From JAGQRJ01 sp041402045 (GTDB lineage: Bacteria; Planctomycetota; J058), in the NCBI GenBank assembly GCA_041402045.1, contig JAWKSZ010000087.1:1-29806 (forward strand): a stretch of 29,806 nt of DNA, in the 5' to 3' direction. A program made the translations under genes and the position numbers. Below, piece after piece: positions 1-8,140 of this stretch; the stretch's first letter is position 1, and each line of letters opens with the position of its first letter. The notes beneath the pieces are model-generated. The model did no database searches, was not told the DNA's origin, and worked only from the letters and a program-made list of their open reading frames with translations.

Positions 1-372
1 GAGGGCGCAGGCGCCGGCCTCGATCCCGTAGACCGTGAGCCTGGCCGGGAGCGCGCCCAGCGCCCGGGCGAGCTCCACCGCCTGGGCCAGCCCCAGCCCG
101 TGGCTGGAGAGCCCGCAGAGCTCGGCGGGCAGCGGGCGCGCGCGGGCGTCCAGGCGGTGGACCGTGCCCGGGGCGGCGCCCGAGCGCACCGCGTCGACGA
201 GGATCACCGCGCGCTCGGGGGACCAGCGCGCGTAGAGGTCGGGGGGCACGACCCGGGGCGCGAACAGCTCGGCGGCCAGCGGCGGGTCGCGCAGGAGCGC
301 GAGCACCGCGGGCCCCGCGCCGTCGTCGCCGCGCTCGGGGTTCCCGGCCGCGACCACCAGGGGCCGGCTCAC
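1..372 (-). CDS. [NiFe]-hydrogenase maturation protease (HyaD/HycI family), 3' end outside window
   Basis: Endopeptidase of the HyaD/HybD/HycI family, which removes the C-terminal extension of a hydrogenase large subunit after nickel insertion. The first 124 residues are present, starting at GTG 372. The N-terminus shows the family signature GNPERGDDGAG at residues 10-20, then ILVDAVRSG with an Asp at 60, and SSHGLGL with a His at 91. In the family, acidic residues and a His at these places bind the nickel used for substrate recognition. The start codon overlaps the stop of the large-subunit gene by four bases (GTGA), so translation is probably coupled. The substrate is almost certainly the adjacent large subunit, which still carries a short extension after its last nickel ligand region. 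The C-terminus lies beyond base 1. Confidence 0.9.
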   Translation of the reverse strand, partial: MSRPLVVAAGNPERGDDGAGPAVLALLRDPPLAAELFAPRVVPPDLYARWSPERAVILVDAVRSGAAPGTVHRLDARARPLPAELCGLSSHGLGLAQAVELARALGALPARLTVYGIEAGACAL

Positions 373-1679
373 GGCGCGCGCTCCAGGTGCAGGCGCAGGA
401 AGTGGGTCGCGCAGGAGATACAGGGGTCGTGGTTGCGCACGGCCTGCTCGCAGCGCCAGGTGAGGGCGTCGCCCTCGAGCCGGTCGAGGTGCGCGGCCAC
501 GACCTGGGCCACGTCGGCCTCGATCGAGGGCTGGTTCTGCGAGGTGGGGGGCACGATCCGCGCGCTCTCGATCAGGCCCGCGGCGTCCAGGGCGTAGCGG
601 TGCAGGAGCGTGCCGCGGGGGGCCTCGGTCGCGGCGCGCCCGACCCCGGCCCGGGGGGCGAGCTCGAGGTGCGGGCGCGGCGGCGGGGCGTAGCTGGCGA
701 TCAGGGCCAGGGCCTCGTCCAGGGCTTGGACCACCTCCACCTGGCGCACGAGGATGCTCCGGAACGGGTTGCGGGTCGGGCCCACGAGCCCCGCGCGCCG
801 CGCGGCCTCCTGGGCCGCCGGGCGCAGGCGCTCGTGGCTCAGCGCGAAGCGGGCCAGGGGGCCGGTGAGGTAGGGCCCGCGCCCGGCGATCCGCGCGTGG
901 AGCGCGGTCGAGTGCGGGACCTGCTCCTCGAGCAGGTGCTCCTCGAAGGCGTCGACCTCCACGTCGAGGCCCGCCGTCGAGCGCAGGCGGCCCTCGGTCA
1001 TGGCGTACTCGTCGGGGTGCACCAGGGCCACGAGCTCCCAGTCGCGCTCCACGTCGGGGAACTCGAGGCGGGCCAGCCATTCGATCGCCTCCTGCGCCTC
1101 CTCGCGGGCCTGGTTCAGCTCCGGGACCAGCTCCGCCAGCTCGGCGCGGGTGGGCGCGCGGTAGAAGCCGCCCACCCGCACGTTGACCGGGTGCACCGCC
1201 CGGCCGCCGAGGCGCTCGAGCAGGGCGTTGCCGGCGCGCCGGATCCTGAGCCCGCGCTCGACCCACTCGCGCTCGGTGCGGGCGAGGGCCACCGCGTCGG
1301 GGACGCCGAAGAAGTCCGGCGCGTGGAGCATGAACACGTGCAGCGCGTGGCTCTCGATCCACTCGCCGCAGTAGAGCAGGCGCCGCAGCGCGCGCAGCGG
1401 GCCGTCCACCGTGGCGCCCACCGCGCGCTCCAGGGCGTGGACCGCGCTCATTTGATAGGCGACGGGGCAGATCCCGCAGATCCGCGCGGTAATGTCCGGG
1501 GCCTCGAGCCAGGAGCGCCCGCGGAGCAGGGCTTCGAAGAAGCGCGGGGGTTCGTAGATCTCGAGGCGCACCTCCTCCACCGCGTCGCCGCGCACGCGCA
1601 CGTGCAGCGCGCCCTCGCCCTCGACCCGGGCCAGGGCCTTGACGGTGATCGTGCGCTCGCGGGCCGGCTGCTCACTCAT
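369..1679 (-). CDS. hyhL: Group 3b [NiFe]-hydrogenase large (alpha) subunit
   Basis: Catalytic subunit carrying the NiFe(CN)2CO centre of a cytoplasmic NAD(P)-linked hydrogenase (HydA of archaeal sulfhydrogenases, HyhL in bacteria). At 436 aa it has the usual family length. Both nickel-ligand motifs are intact: RICGICP near the N-terminus (Cys68, Cys71) and DPCISCATH near the C-terminus (Cys420, Cys423). Ten residues follow His426, the expected cleavage position, so the protein is made as a precursor, consistent with the protease gene directly downstream. The ATG at 1679 overlaps the small-subunit gene by eight bases. Assignment to group 3b rests on the operon content (FeS, flavin and small subunits together) and on the DPCISC motif; group 3d would instead carry HoxF/HoxU-like subunits, which are absent. 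Confidence 0.95.
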   Translation of the reverse strand: MSEQPARERTITVKALARVEGEGALHVRVRGDAVEEVRLEIYEPPRFFEALLRGRSWLEAPDITARICGICPVAYQMSAVHALERAVGATVDGPLRALRRLLYCGEWIESHALHVFMLHAPDFFGVPDAVALARTEREWVERGLRIRRAGNALLERLGGRAVHPVNVRVGGFYRAPTRAELAELVPELNQAREEAQEAIEWLARLEFPDVERDWELVALVHPDEYAMTEGRLRSTAGLDVEVDAFEEHLLEEQVPHSTALHARIAGRGPYLTGPLARFALSHERLRPAAQEAARRAGLVGPTRNPFRSILVRQVEVVQALDEALALIASYAPPPRPHLELAPRAGVGRAATEAPRGTLLHRYALDAAGLIESARIVPPTSQNQPSIEADVAQVVAAHLDRLEGDALTWRCEQAVRNHDPCISCATHFLRLHLERAP

Positions 1680-2439
1680 GCCGCGCGCTCTCCTCGCGGA
1701 AGGCCGGCGCCAGGGCGTTGAAGCTGCGCAGGAGCCGCACGAGCTCGGGGGGCTGGACCCCCAACTCCTGGGCCCGGGCCGCGAGCGCCGCGGTGTTGGG
1801 GGACTCGCTGGGGCCGAAGCAGCCGTAGCAGCCGCGGTGGTAGCGCGGACAGAGCGCGCCGCAGCCGGCCTGGGTGATCGGCCCCAGGCAGGGGGTGCCC
1901 CGGGCCACGGTCACGCACACCGTGCCCGCGCGCTTGCAGGGCACACACACGCTGTAGCTGGGGATCGCGGGCTTGCGCCCGGCGAGGAACGCGGCGAGGA
2001 CCTCCTCGAGCTGGCGCGGGTTCACCGGGCAGCCGCGCAGCTCGAAGTCCACGGGGACGTGGTCCGCGATCGGGGTCGAGGTGCCCAGGGTCTCGATCCA
2101 CTCCGGGCGGGCGTAGACCGCCTGGCGGAAGCCGTCGACGCCGCCGAAGTTGCGCAGGGCCTGGATCCCGCCGGCGGTGGCGCAGGCGCCGATCGTGATC
2201 AGCACCCGCGAGCGGGCGCGGACTTCGCGGATCCGCTGCGCGTCGTGGGCGGTGGTCACCGAGCCCTCGACCAGGGACACGTCGTAGGGGCCCTCGACCA
2301 CCGCGCGGGTCATCTCCAGGAAGTGGCTGATCTCCAGGCGCTCGGCCAGCGCGAACAGCTCGCTCGCGTCGAGCACGCTGAGCTGACAGCCGTCGCAGGA
2401 GGCGAACTTCCACACGGCGAGCTTGGGGCGGTCGCTCAC
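1672..2439 (-). CDS. hyhS: Group 3b [NiFe]-hydrogenase small (delta) subunit
   Basis: Electron-transfer small subunit that pairs with the large subunit and carries a chain of iron-sulfur clusters. The 255-aa protein has no twin-arginine signal, fitting a cytoplasmic enzyme. Cysteines fall where expected: CDGC (15, 18) and GAC (86) for the cluster nearest the NiFe site, an RGCP Cys at 137, then a Cys-rich C-terminal half with VCVPC (165, 168), Cys175, Cys184, Cys193, Cys197, and CYGC (204, 207), enough for two further [4Fe-4S] clusters. Translation starts at a GTG (2439), one base after the stop codon of the flavin subunit. Within the operon it lies between the flavin and large subunits, the order seen in sulfhydrogenase operons. 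Confidence 0.94.
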   Translation of the reverse strand: MSDRPKLAVWKFASCDGCQLSVLDASELFALAERLEISHFLEMTRAVVEGPYDVSLVEGSVTTAHDAQRIREVRARSRVLITIGACATAGGIQALRNFGGVDGFRQAVYARPEWIETLGTSTPIADHVPVDFELRGCPVNPRQLEEVLAAFLAGRKPAIPSYSVCVPCKRAGTVCVTVARGTPCLGPITQAGCGALCPRYHRGCYGCFGPSESPNTAALAARAQELGVQPPELVRLLRSFNALAPAFREESARHE

Positions 2440-2440
2440 G

Positions 2441-3274
2441 CTACAGCTCCCGGGTCGCGAGCAGGGGAGTGGCCCGGGCGTAGCCGAACACCGGGCCGTC
2501 CCGGCACACGAACTCGCTCCCGAGCTGACAGCGCCCGCACCAGCCCAGGGCGCACTTCATGTTGCGCTCGAGGGAGACGTGCACCCGCTCGGGCGGGACG
2601 CCCAGGTCCAGGAGGTGCCGCGCGCAGAAGGTCATCATGATCTCGGGGCCGCACACGCAGGCCACGCTCGCGGTTGGGTCGAGCTCGGCCCTGGCGATCA
2701 GGGAGGTCACGACGCCTACCTCGCCCGGCCACTCCGGGGTCGCGGCGTCGACGGTCACGTGCACCTCGACCTCGGCCCCTCGCCGCCAGGCCTCGAGCTC
2801 GGCCGGGTAGAGCAGGTCCGCCGGAGTCCGCGCGCCGTAGAGCAAGACCACGCGCCCGAACTCCGCGCGCTCGGCCAGCGCGGCGTAGAGCAGCGGGCGC
2901 AAGGGGGCCAGCCCGATCCCGCCGGCGAGGATCACGAGGTCGCGCCCGCGGGCGGCGTCCAGGGGCCAGCCCGCGCCGAAGGGTCCGCGCACCCCGAGGG
3001 CGTCCCCCGGCCCCAGGGCGCACAGGGCGCGGGTGACCGCGCCCACGGCGCGGATCGTGTGGATCGGGCGCTCGACCCGGGTCAGGTCGCCCGAGAACGA
3101 GATCGGGACCTCCCCCACCCCGAAGGCGTAGAGCATGTCGAACTGCCCCGGGCGCGCCGGGGGCGCCCCCGGGTCCTCGAGCTCCAGGGACCAGGTGTCG
3201 TGGGTCTCGCGCCAGGCGCGGGCCACGCGGGCCGCGCGGGGGACGAGGGTCGCCGTCGGCTCAGCGGGCGGCAT
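2441..3274 (-). CDS. hyhG: Group 3b hydrogenase flavin/NAD(P)-binding (gamma) subunit
   Basis: Diaphorase-type subunit of the ferredoxin-NADP reductase fold that exchanges electrons between the FeS chain and NAD(P)(H). The 277-aa protein has an N-terminal FAD-binding barrel (about 10-105), an NAD(P)-binding segment with LAGGIGLAPLRPLLYAAL from residue 117, a CGPEIMM motif at 208-214, and a C-terminal [2Fe-2S] site with Cys241, Cys246, Cys249 and Cys257 (MKCALGWCGRCQ then VCRDGPVF). This arrangement matches HydG of Pyrococcus sulfhydrogenase and the related dihydroorotate dehydrogenase electron-transfer subunit; the operon settles it as the hydrogenase subunit. The ATG at 3274 lies 14 bases inside the end of the cNMP-domain gene. 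Confidence 0.93.
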   Translation of the reverse strand: MPPAEPTATLVPRAARVARAWRETHDTWSLELEDPGAPPARPGQFDMLYAFGVGEVPISFSGDLTRVERPIHTIRAVGAVTRALCALGPGDALGVRGPFGAGWPLDAARGRDLVILAGGIGLAPLRPLLYAALAERAEFGRVVLLYGARTPADLLYPAELEAWRRGAEVEVHVTVDAATPEWPGEVGVVTSLIARAELDPTASVACVCGPEIMMTFCARHLLDLGVPPERVHVSLERNMKCALGWCGRCQLGSEFVCRDGPVFGYARATPLLATREL

Positions 3275-3728
3275 GGTCGCCGTAGACGTCGAGGAGCTGG
3301 AGCCGGGTGGCCTCCAGGCGTTGGGTGAACACGCGGGCCATGCGCCGCATGAGCTGGTAGCCCAGCTCGTGGTCGGCCTCGGCCTTGCCTCGCAGGCAGG
3401 CCCCGTCGAAGGCGATCGTGCGCGCGTCGCTCACCACCCGCGCGTCGAAGGAGCAGCGATAGGGCTCGAACAGCCAGGACCAGCCCAGGACCTGCCCCGG
3501 GCCGAGGGTCTCCACGGTCAGCGCGCCGCGGCTGGGGCCGTAGACCTCGAGGGCCACCCGCCCCGAGCGCAGGAGGTAGAAGGTGTCGGCGGGGTCCCCG
3601 GCTCGGAAGATCGTGGACCCGGCGGGGAAGGCGCGGAGCGACCCGCAGCCCGCGATCAGCGCGCGGTGCTCGGGGCGCAGGTCGCGGGTGAACCCTTGCT
3701 CGGCGAGCTCCTCTTCAATCGTGCGCAC
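3261..3728 (-). CDS. Stand-alone cyclic-nucleotide-binding-domain protein in the hydrogenase operon
   Basis: A 155-aa protein made almost only of a Crp/Fnr-type cyclic-nucleotide-binding beta-barrel. The barrel is clear: PAGSTIFRAGDPADTFYLL (35-53), SGRVALEVYG, LGPGQVLGWSWL (75-86) and FDARVVSDART. No DNA-binding helix-turn-helix follows, so it is not a Crp-type transcription factor; the C-terminus is a short helical segment. The phosphate-binding cassette reads GWSWL where classical cAMP binders have a Gly-Glu pair, so ligand binding may be altered or lost. It overlaps the FeS-subunit gene and the flavin-subunit gene by 14 bases each, implying tight translational coupling between two structural subunits. 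A regulatory or assembly role in the hydrogenase is inferred only. The GTG at 3728 was chosen as start. Confidence 0.85.
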   Translation of the reverse strand: MRTIEEELAEQGFTRDLRPEHRALIAGCGSLRAFPAGSTIFRAGDPADTFYLLRSGRVALEVYGPSRGALTVETLGPGQVLGWSWLFEPYRCSFDARVVSDARTIAFDGACLRGKAEADHELGYQLMRRMARVFTQRLEATRLQLLDVYGDHAAR

Positions 3729-4851
3729 GGTGTGGCTCCTGCCGCAGGGCCGCGGCCTCCTCGGTCAAGTCGATCCCCACCGGGCACCAGGTCAGGCAGC
3801 GCCCGCAGCCGACGCACCCCGAGCTGCCGAACTGGTCGTGCCAGGTCGAGAGCTTGTGGGTCAGCCACTGCCGGTAACGCGAGCCGCTCGAGCTGCGCAC
3901 GCTCCCGCCGTGGAGCGCGCTGAAGTCCAGGGAGAAGCAGCTGTCCCAGCGCCGCCAGCGCTCGGCGACGGCGCCCTGCACGTCGGCGGTGTCCTCGACG
4001 GTGGTGCAGAAGCAGGTGGGGCATACGAGTGTGCAGTTCCCGCAGGTCAAGCAGCGAGCGGCGACGTCGTCCCAGCGCGGGTGCTCCAGGGCCTGGGCCA
4101 GGGCCTGGGGCAGACCCTCCTGGGGCAGGCGGCGGGTGATCGCCGCCGCGGCCGCCGCCACCGCGGCCTCGCCGGCCTCGCGCTCGGCGGGCTCCGCCGG
4201 GCGCAGGGGGAGCTGCGCCGCGACCTCGCGCCCGCGGTCGCTGCCCGCGGCGACGAGGAAGTAGTGCGCGTCGGGGGTGCACACCTCGGTCAGCGCCAGG
4301 TCGTAGCCCTGCTCCACTCCGGGGCCGGTGTCGAAGGAGGTGCAGAAGCAGGTCGCCGCCGGGGCGGTGCACTCGACGGCGACGAGGAAGGCCGCGGCGC
4401 GGCGCGCGGCGTAGCCCGGGTCGGGGGCGGGGCCCTCCTGGAGCACGCGGTCCTGGACCCGGAGCGCGGCCAGCTCGCAGCCGCGGACCCCGAGCAGCGC
4501 CCGGGGTCGGGGGGTGAGGTCCTCGGGGACGAAGCGCAGGGCGCCCTCGGGGTCGCGCTCCGCGCGCCACACCCGCTGCTCGGGCGGGTGCAGGAGCTGC
4601 TTCCAGGAGTGGGGGCCCACGGCGTAGCCGAACAGGGCCCCGTCGTCGCGGCGGCGCAGCCGGTAGCGGCCGGGGGCCTGCTCGTCGGTCCAGCCGCGGG
4701 GCAGCTCCTCGGGGCCGGCGAGCTCGGCGTAGACGATCGCCTCGTCGCGGACGGTGGGGCCGACGACCGCGTAGCCCGCGGCCTGCAAGGCCTCGAACAG
4801 GCGCGCAAGGTCGGCGCTCTCCAGGCGGGTGGTTCCACGGGGCGAGCTCAC
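3715..4851 (-). CDS. hyhB: Group 3b hydrogenase iron-sulfur (beta) subunit
   Basis: First gene of the operon: a 378-aa ferredoxin-like subunit (HydB/HyhB, related to anaerobic sulfite reductase subunit A) that carries electrons toward the flavin subunit. The C-terminal third contains two [4Fe-4S] motifs: CLTCGNCTLVCP (Cys267, 270, 273, 277) and CVGCGRCLTWCP (Cys346, 349, 352, 356). The conserved CFC of the central domain (168-170, in TCFCTSF) and a second CFC at 280-282 are also family features. It starts at GTG 4851; a GGAGGG lies just upstream of that GTG. The stop overlaps the next gene by 14 bases. The neighbour upstream is transcribed in the opposite direction. Confidence 0.93.
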   Translation of the reverse strand: MSSPRGTTRLESADLARLFEALQAAGYAVVGPTVRDEAIVYAELAGPEELPRGWTDEQAPGRYRLRRRDDGALFGYAVGPHSWKQLLHPPEQRVWRAERDPEGALRFVPEDLTPRPRALLGVRGCELAALRVQDRVLQEGPAPDPGYAARRAAAFLVAVECTAPAATCFCTSFDTGPGVEQGYDLALTEVCTPDAHYFLVAAGSDRGREVAAQLPLRPAEPAEREAGEAAVAAAAAAITRRLPQEGLPQALAQALEHPRWDDVAARCLTCGNCTLVCPTCFCTTVEDTADVQGAVAERWRRWDSCFSLDFSALHGGSVRSSSGSRYRQWLTHKLSTWHDQFGSSGCVGCGRCLTWCPVGIDLTEEAAALRQEPHRAHD

Positions 4852-4955
4852 GCCCTCCAGGTATAGCAGGTCGCCGGTCGCCGGGCCCCCCGCCTCGGCA
4901 GGCCCCCTCGCGGCGGGCGGAGACTGTGCTCAACTGCACCTGGAGGCAGATCACC
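4852..4955. promoter_or_regulatory. Divergent intergenic region between hydrogenase operon and ppsA remnant
   Basis: About 104 bases separate the two divergent start codons, so promoters for both directions must lie here or just inside the genes. On the minus strand a TGCTATACC resembles an extended -10 element (4860-4868), but it would place the transcript start only a few bases before the hyhB start codon, and no -35 box stands out. On the plus strand a GGAGG at 4942-4946 is a good ribosome-binding site for the ATG at 4956. No operator was recognised. Confidence 0.35.
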
Positions 4956-5316
4956 ATGCAGTGGATCCGCTGGTTCGAGGAGCTGGGGAGTCAGGGGGTC
5001 GCCGAGGTCGGGGGCAAGAACGCCGCGCTGGGCGAGCTCTACAACCGCCTGCAGGAGAGCGGCTGCGCCGTCCCCCCCGGGCTTCGCGGTCACCGCCGCG
5101 GGCTACCGCCGCTTCTGCGCGGACGAGGTCGCCCACGCCGCGGCTCGGCCGGTGGGGATCTGCGGACAGGCGCCCTCGGACCACCCGGAGTTCGCGGCGT
5201 TCCTCGTGGAGCACGGGATCGACTCGATCAGCCTCACCGCGGACGCGGTGGTCGAGACCACCCGCACGGTGGTCGAAGCCGAGCGGCGCCTGGAGGCTCA
5301 GACCCAGGAGGAGTGA
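4956..5316 (+). pseudogene. ppsA: Phosphoenolpyruvate synthase remnant: N- and C-terminal ends only, with a frameshift
   Basis: The intact enzyme makes PEP from pyruvate and ATP and is about 790-870 aa. Here only about 120 codons remain. The start has a good ribosome-binding site (GGAGG, 4942-4946) and encodes the typical PpsA N-terminus (EVGGKNAALGELYNRL, then VPPG). After a run of seven C at 5072-5078 the family sequence continues in the next frame: GFAVTAAGYRRFCADE, followed immediately by the C-terminal signature VGICGQAPSDHPEFAAFLVE and GIDSISL, ending at TGA 5314-5316. About 680 central residues, including the phosphohistidine and PEP-binding core, are missing. Removing one base from the C/G run would restore a single short frame. 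No catalytic function is possible. The stop lies one base before the next gene, so it still forms an operon leader. Confidence 0.85.
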
Positions 5317-5317
5317 C

Positions 5318-5953
5318 ATGAGCCCGGAGCGATTTCGCGACCGCGCCGACGCGGCGGCGCGGCTGGCAGAGGCCCTGGAGGACTACCGGGGCACCCGGCC
5401 GCTGGTGATCGGCGTCCCCCGAGGCGGGGTGCCCCTCGCGCGGCGGGTGGCCGACGCCCTCGACGGCGAGCTGGACGTGGTCCTGGTGCGCAAGCTGGGC
5501 GCGCCCGAGAGCCCGGAGCTGGCGATCGGCGCGGTGGACGAGGAGGGGCGCGTGACGCTCAACCCCTCCTTCCCCCCGGGGACCCTGGATCCGGACTACC
5601 TGCGCCAGGAGGTCGCGGCGCAGCGCGCGCGGATCCGCGCGCGCCGCGCGCGCTACACCCCGGCTCGGGGCGCCCTCGACCCCGCCGGGCGCACCGTGCT
5701 CGTGGTCGACGACGGCGCGGCCACGGGCTCGACGCTGCTCGCGGCCCTGGGCGCGCTGCGTCTGGCGCACCCGGCCCTGCTCGTGGCGGCGGTGCCCGTC
5801 GCGCCGCCGTCGACGGCGGCGCGCCTGCGCGCGGCCTGCGACCGGCTGGTCGTGCTCCGCACCCCGGAGCCCTTCTACGCGGTCGGCGCGCACTACCTCG
5901 ACTTCGGGCAGGTCGACGACGAGGAGGTGATCGCCGCGCTGGCCGAGGGCTAG
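5318..5953 (+). CDS. Phosphoribosyltransferase-domain protein
   Basis: A 211-aa type I phosphoribosyltransferase fold of the broad COG1926 kind. The PRPP-binding loop is intact at residues 129-139 (VVDDGAATGST), and the N-terminal part has the usual IGVPRGGVPLA (31-41) and VRKLGAPESPELAIGA segments. The substrate cannot be told from sequence; proteins like this are usually annotated only as putative phosphoribosyltransferases. The ATG at 5318 is chosen because a strong AGGAGGAG lies at 5306-5313 and the family N-terminus (RFRDRADAAARLAEAL) begins there. It follows the ppsA remnant by one base, so the two form one transcript, and it ends only three bases before the stop codon of the convergent ABC exporter gene. 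Confidence 0.85.
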   Translation: MSPERFRDRADAAARLAEALEDYRGTRPLVIGVPRGGVPLARRVADALDGELDVVLVRKLGAPESPELAIGAVDEEGRVTLNPSFPPGTLDPDYLRQEVAAQRARIRARRARYTPARGALDPAGRTVLVVDDGAATGSTLLAALGALRLAHPALLVAAVPVAPPSTAARLRAACDRLVVLRTPEPFYAVGAHYLDFGQVDDEEVIAALAEG

Positions 5954-5956
5954 CGC

Positions 5957-8140
5957 TTAGCCCGGGGGGGAGTCCGAGGCGCCCTGCTGGACGGGGGCTT
6001 CGGCGGCGCCGCCCGAGGCGAGGTCGCGCTGCACGAGGTCGGCGTAGACGCCGCCCTGGGCCAGGAGCTCGTCGTGGGTCCCCCGCTCCACCAGACGCCC
6101 ACCTACGAGCACGAGGATCTGGTCCGCCGCGCGCACCGTGCTCAGGCGGTGCGCGATCACGAAGCTGGTGGTGCCTTGGCTGAGCTCGGCCACCGCCTCC
6201 TGCACCAGGCGCTCGGTGTCGGTGTCGAGGGCGCTCATGGCCTCGTCCAGGATCAGGACGTCCGGTCGCTTGAGGAACGCGCGGGCGATCGCCACGCGCT
6301 GGGCCTGGCCCCCGGAGAGCTTGCTGCCACGCTCGCCGACCATGAACGCGTAGCCGCCGGGGAGCGCGAGGATCTCGTCGTGGACCCGCGCCGCGCGGGC
6401 GGCGGCCTCGACCTCGGCGTCGGTCGCGTCCAGCCGGCCGTAGCGAATGTTCTGGGCCACGGTGTCGTTGAACAGGAAGGTCTGCTGGGGGACCGAGGCC
6501 ACCCGGCGCAGGTAGCTCGTGAGCTGGATCTCGGTCAGGGGGCGGCCGTCGACGAGGACCCGGCCGCGGTCGGGGTCGTAGAACCGCCCGAGCAGGTCGA
6601 CCAGGGTCGACTTGCCGCTCCCGGTGGGGCCCACGATCGCGGTCGTGCTCCCGGCCTTGGCGCTGAACGAGATCCCCTCGAGCACCGGAGTCTGAGGGTG
6701 GTAGCCGAAGTGCACGTCCTCGAACACGAGCTCCTCGCGCAGGTCCGCGTAGGGCGTCGCGTCGGGAGCGTCGACCAATGCCGGGCGCAGGTCGAACAGC
6801 TGGAATACGCGGTCCACGGCGGGGAGCGCGTCGTTGAACGCGTTGTAGGCGACCCCCACGATCTTGATCGGCATGTACATCCACACGATCAAGCCCAGGA
6901 ACACGCCGAACTCCGAGACGCCGATCCCGAACATGCGGCTGACCACGAGCACGCCGCCCACGAGGAACACCAAGGGGACCATGACGTCGTTCATGAACTG
7001 CATCCACGACTTCGCCGCGACCCGGGCGTTGAGCGCCTTCTCCTGGTGGTCGGTGGAGGCCTGATTCAACGCGCTGAACGCGGCGAGCTCGTGCTCCTCG
7101 CGCTGGAACGCCTTGACCTCGCGGATCCCCGCCAGCATTTGCTGCAGGGATTGGGTCAGGTCGCCCACCGCGCCCTGCCGCCGGCGGGCGTTCTTGCGGA
7201 TCCGGCGCCCCCACACCCGCACCGGGACCGCGATCCCCAGGCCCAGGACCACGAGCCCGATGGAGAGCTTCCAGCTCACGAGCAGCGCGCCCATGACCAG
7301 GATCCCCAGGTGGATCGAGCTGATCAGGAGTTCGCTGATCAGGATCGACACGACCTGGGAGGTCAGCGCGAGGTCGGCGGTGACGCGGCTCAGGAGGTCG
7401 CCCCGGCTCTCGTCCTCGAAGAAGCCCAGGGGCAAGGTCAAGAGGTGGTCGGCGGTCTGGTTCTGCAGGTCGACGTAGACCCGGGCCACGAGCACCCGCG
7501 AGAGCACGAGGGAGATGTACTGGAACAGCGCCAGGACCACGGCCAGGCCGACCGCCGCGGCGAAGATCCACCACAGGTGACGCTGTGCCCGGGCCAGGGC
7601 CACTCCGTAGGCCTCCTGGCGCGCGCGCAGGCTGAGGGCGGCGGCCAGGGCCGGGGACGCCTGGCGCTGCGCCTGGCCCTGGAGGGCCACGGCGCGACCG
7701 ATCTGGGACCAGGCCTCGAGGTCGTCGGTCGGGGTCTCGTCGGCGACCTCGTTCAGCGCGGCGGCGGTGCGCTCGAACAGCTCCCGCAGCTCTTCCTCCA
7801 GGGTCGGGTCCCAGGGGGGGAGCAGCGCTTCCTGGCGCTGGAGGGCGACCAGCGCCGAGCCGACCGGAGCCGGGGTCGCCGCGACCTGGGCCTCGAGCTC
7901 GGCCTCGGGGGCCGCGCTCGCGAGGTCACGGTCGGCGACCTCGTCCCGCGGGTCGCTGGTGGCCGACTGCAGGAAGACCTCGGACAGCAGCGGCCCGATC
8001 AAGAGCGCGCGGCCGACGTCGCTCGAGGCCATCACCATGGCCGACGCGACCAGGCCCACGATCCACAGGCGGTAGGGGCGGAGGAAGGGCGCTAGCCGAC
8101 GCAGGGGCCTGACGCTGGCGCGGCGTCTGCGCTTGCTCAC
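5957..8140 (-). CDS. MsbA/ABCB-type ABC exporter (fused membrane and ATPase domains)
   Basis: A 727-aa half-transporter that should act as a homodimer in the inner membrane, exporting a lipid or glycolipid. The membrane domain has six predicted segments; the ATPase domain is complete: Walker A GPTGSGKS (504-511), signature LSGGQ (608-612), Walker B DVLILDE (627-633) with catalytic Glu633, and switch His664 in IAHRLS. Unusually, about 130 mostly hydrophilic residues (about 58-187, rich in Ala, Glu and Gln) separate the first and second membrane segments, where family members normally have a short loop; this would form a domain on the outer face. GTG 8140 overlaps the upstream glycosyltransferase stop by four bases. 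With two glycosyltransferases ahead of it, a glycolipid substrate is a reasonable inference; the exact cargo is unknown. Confidence 0.9.
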   Translation of the reverse strand: MSKRRRRASVRPLRRLAPFLRPYRLWIVGLVASAMVMASSDVGRALLIGPLLSEVFLQSATSDPRDEVADRDLASAAPEAELEAQVAATPAPVGSALVALQRQEALLPPWDPTLEEELRELFERTAAALNEVADETPTDDLEAWSQIGRAVALQGQAQRQASPALAAALSLRARQEAYGVALARAQRHLWWIFAAAVGLAVVLALFQYISLVLSRVLVARVYVDLQNQTADHLLTLPLGFFEDESRGDLLSRVTADLALTSQVVSILISELLISSIHLGILVMGALLVSWKLSIGLVVLGLGIAVPVRVWGRRIRKNARRRQGAVGDLTQSLQQMLAGIREVKAFQREEHELAAFSALNQASTDHQEKALNARVAAKSWMQFMNDVMVPLVFLVGGVLVVSRMFGIGVSEFGVFLGLIVWMYMPIKIVGVAYNAFNDALPAVDRVFQLFDLRPALVDAPDATPYADLREELVFEDVHFGYHPQTPVLEGISFSAKAGSTTAIVGPTGSGKSTLVDLLGRFYDPDRGRVLVDGRPLTEIQLTSYLRRVASVPQQTFLFNDTVAQNIRYGRLDATDAEVEAAARAARVHDEILALPGGYAFMVGERGSKLSGGQAQRVAIARAFLKRPDVLILDEAMSALDTDTERLVQEAVAELSQGTTSFVIAHRLSTVRAADQILVLVGGRLVERGTHDELLAQGGVYADLVQRDLASGGAAEAPVQQGASDSPPG

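Noticed and set aside
6074..8095. Long plus-strand open frame opposite the ABC exporter
   Set aside because: Same GC effect; composition is random-like, and all ATPase motifs are on the minus strand.
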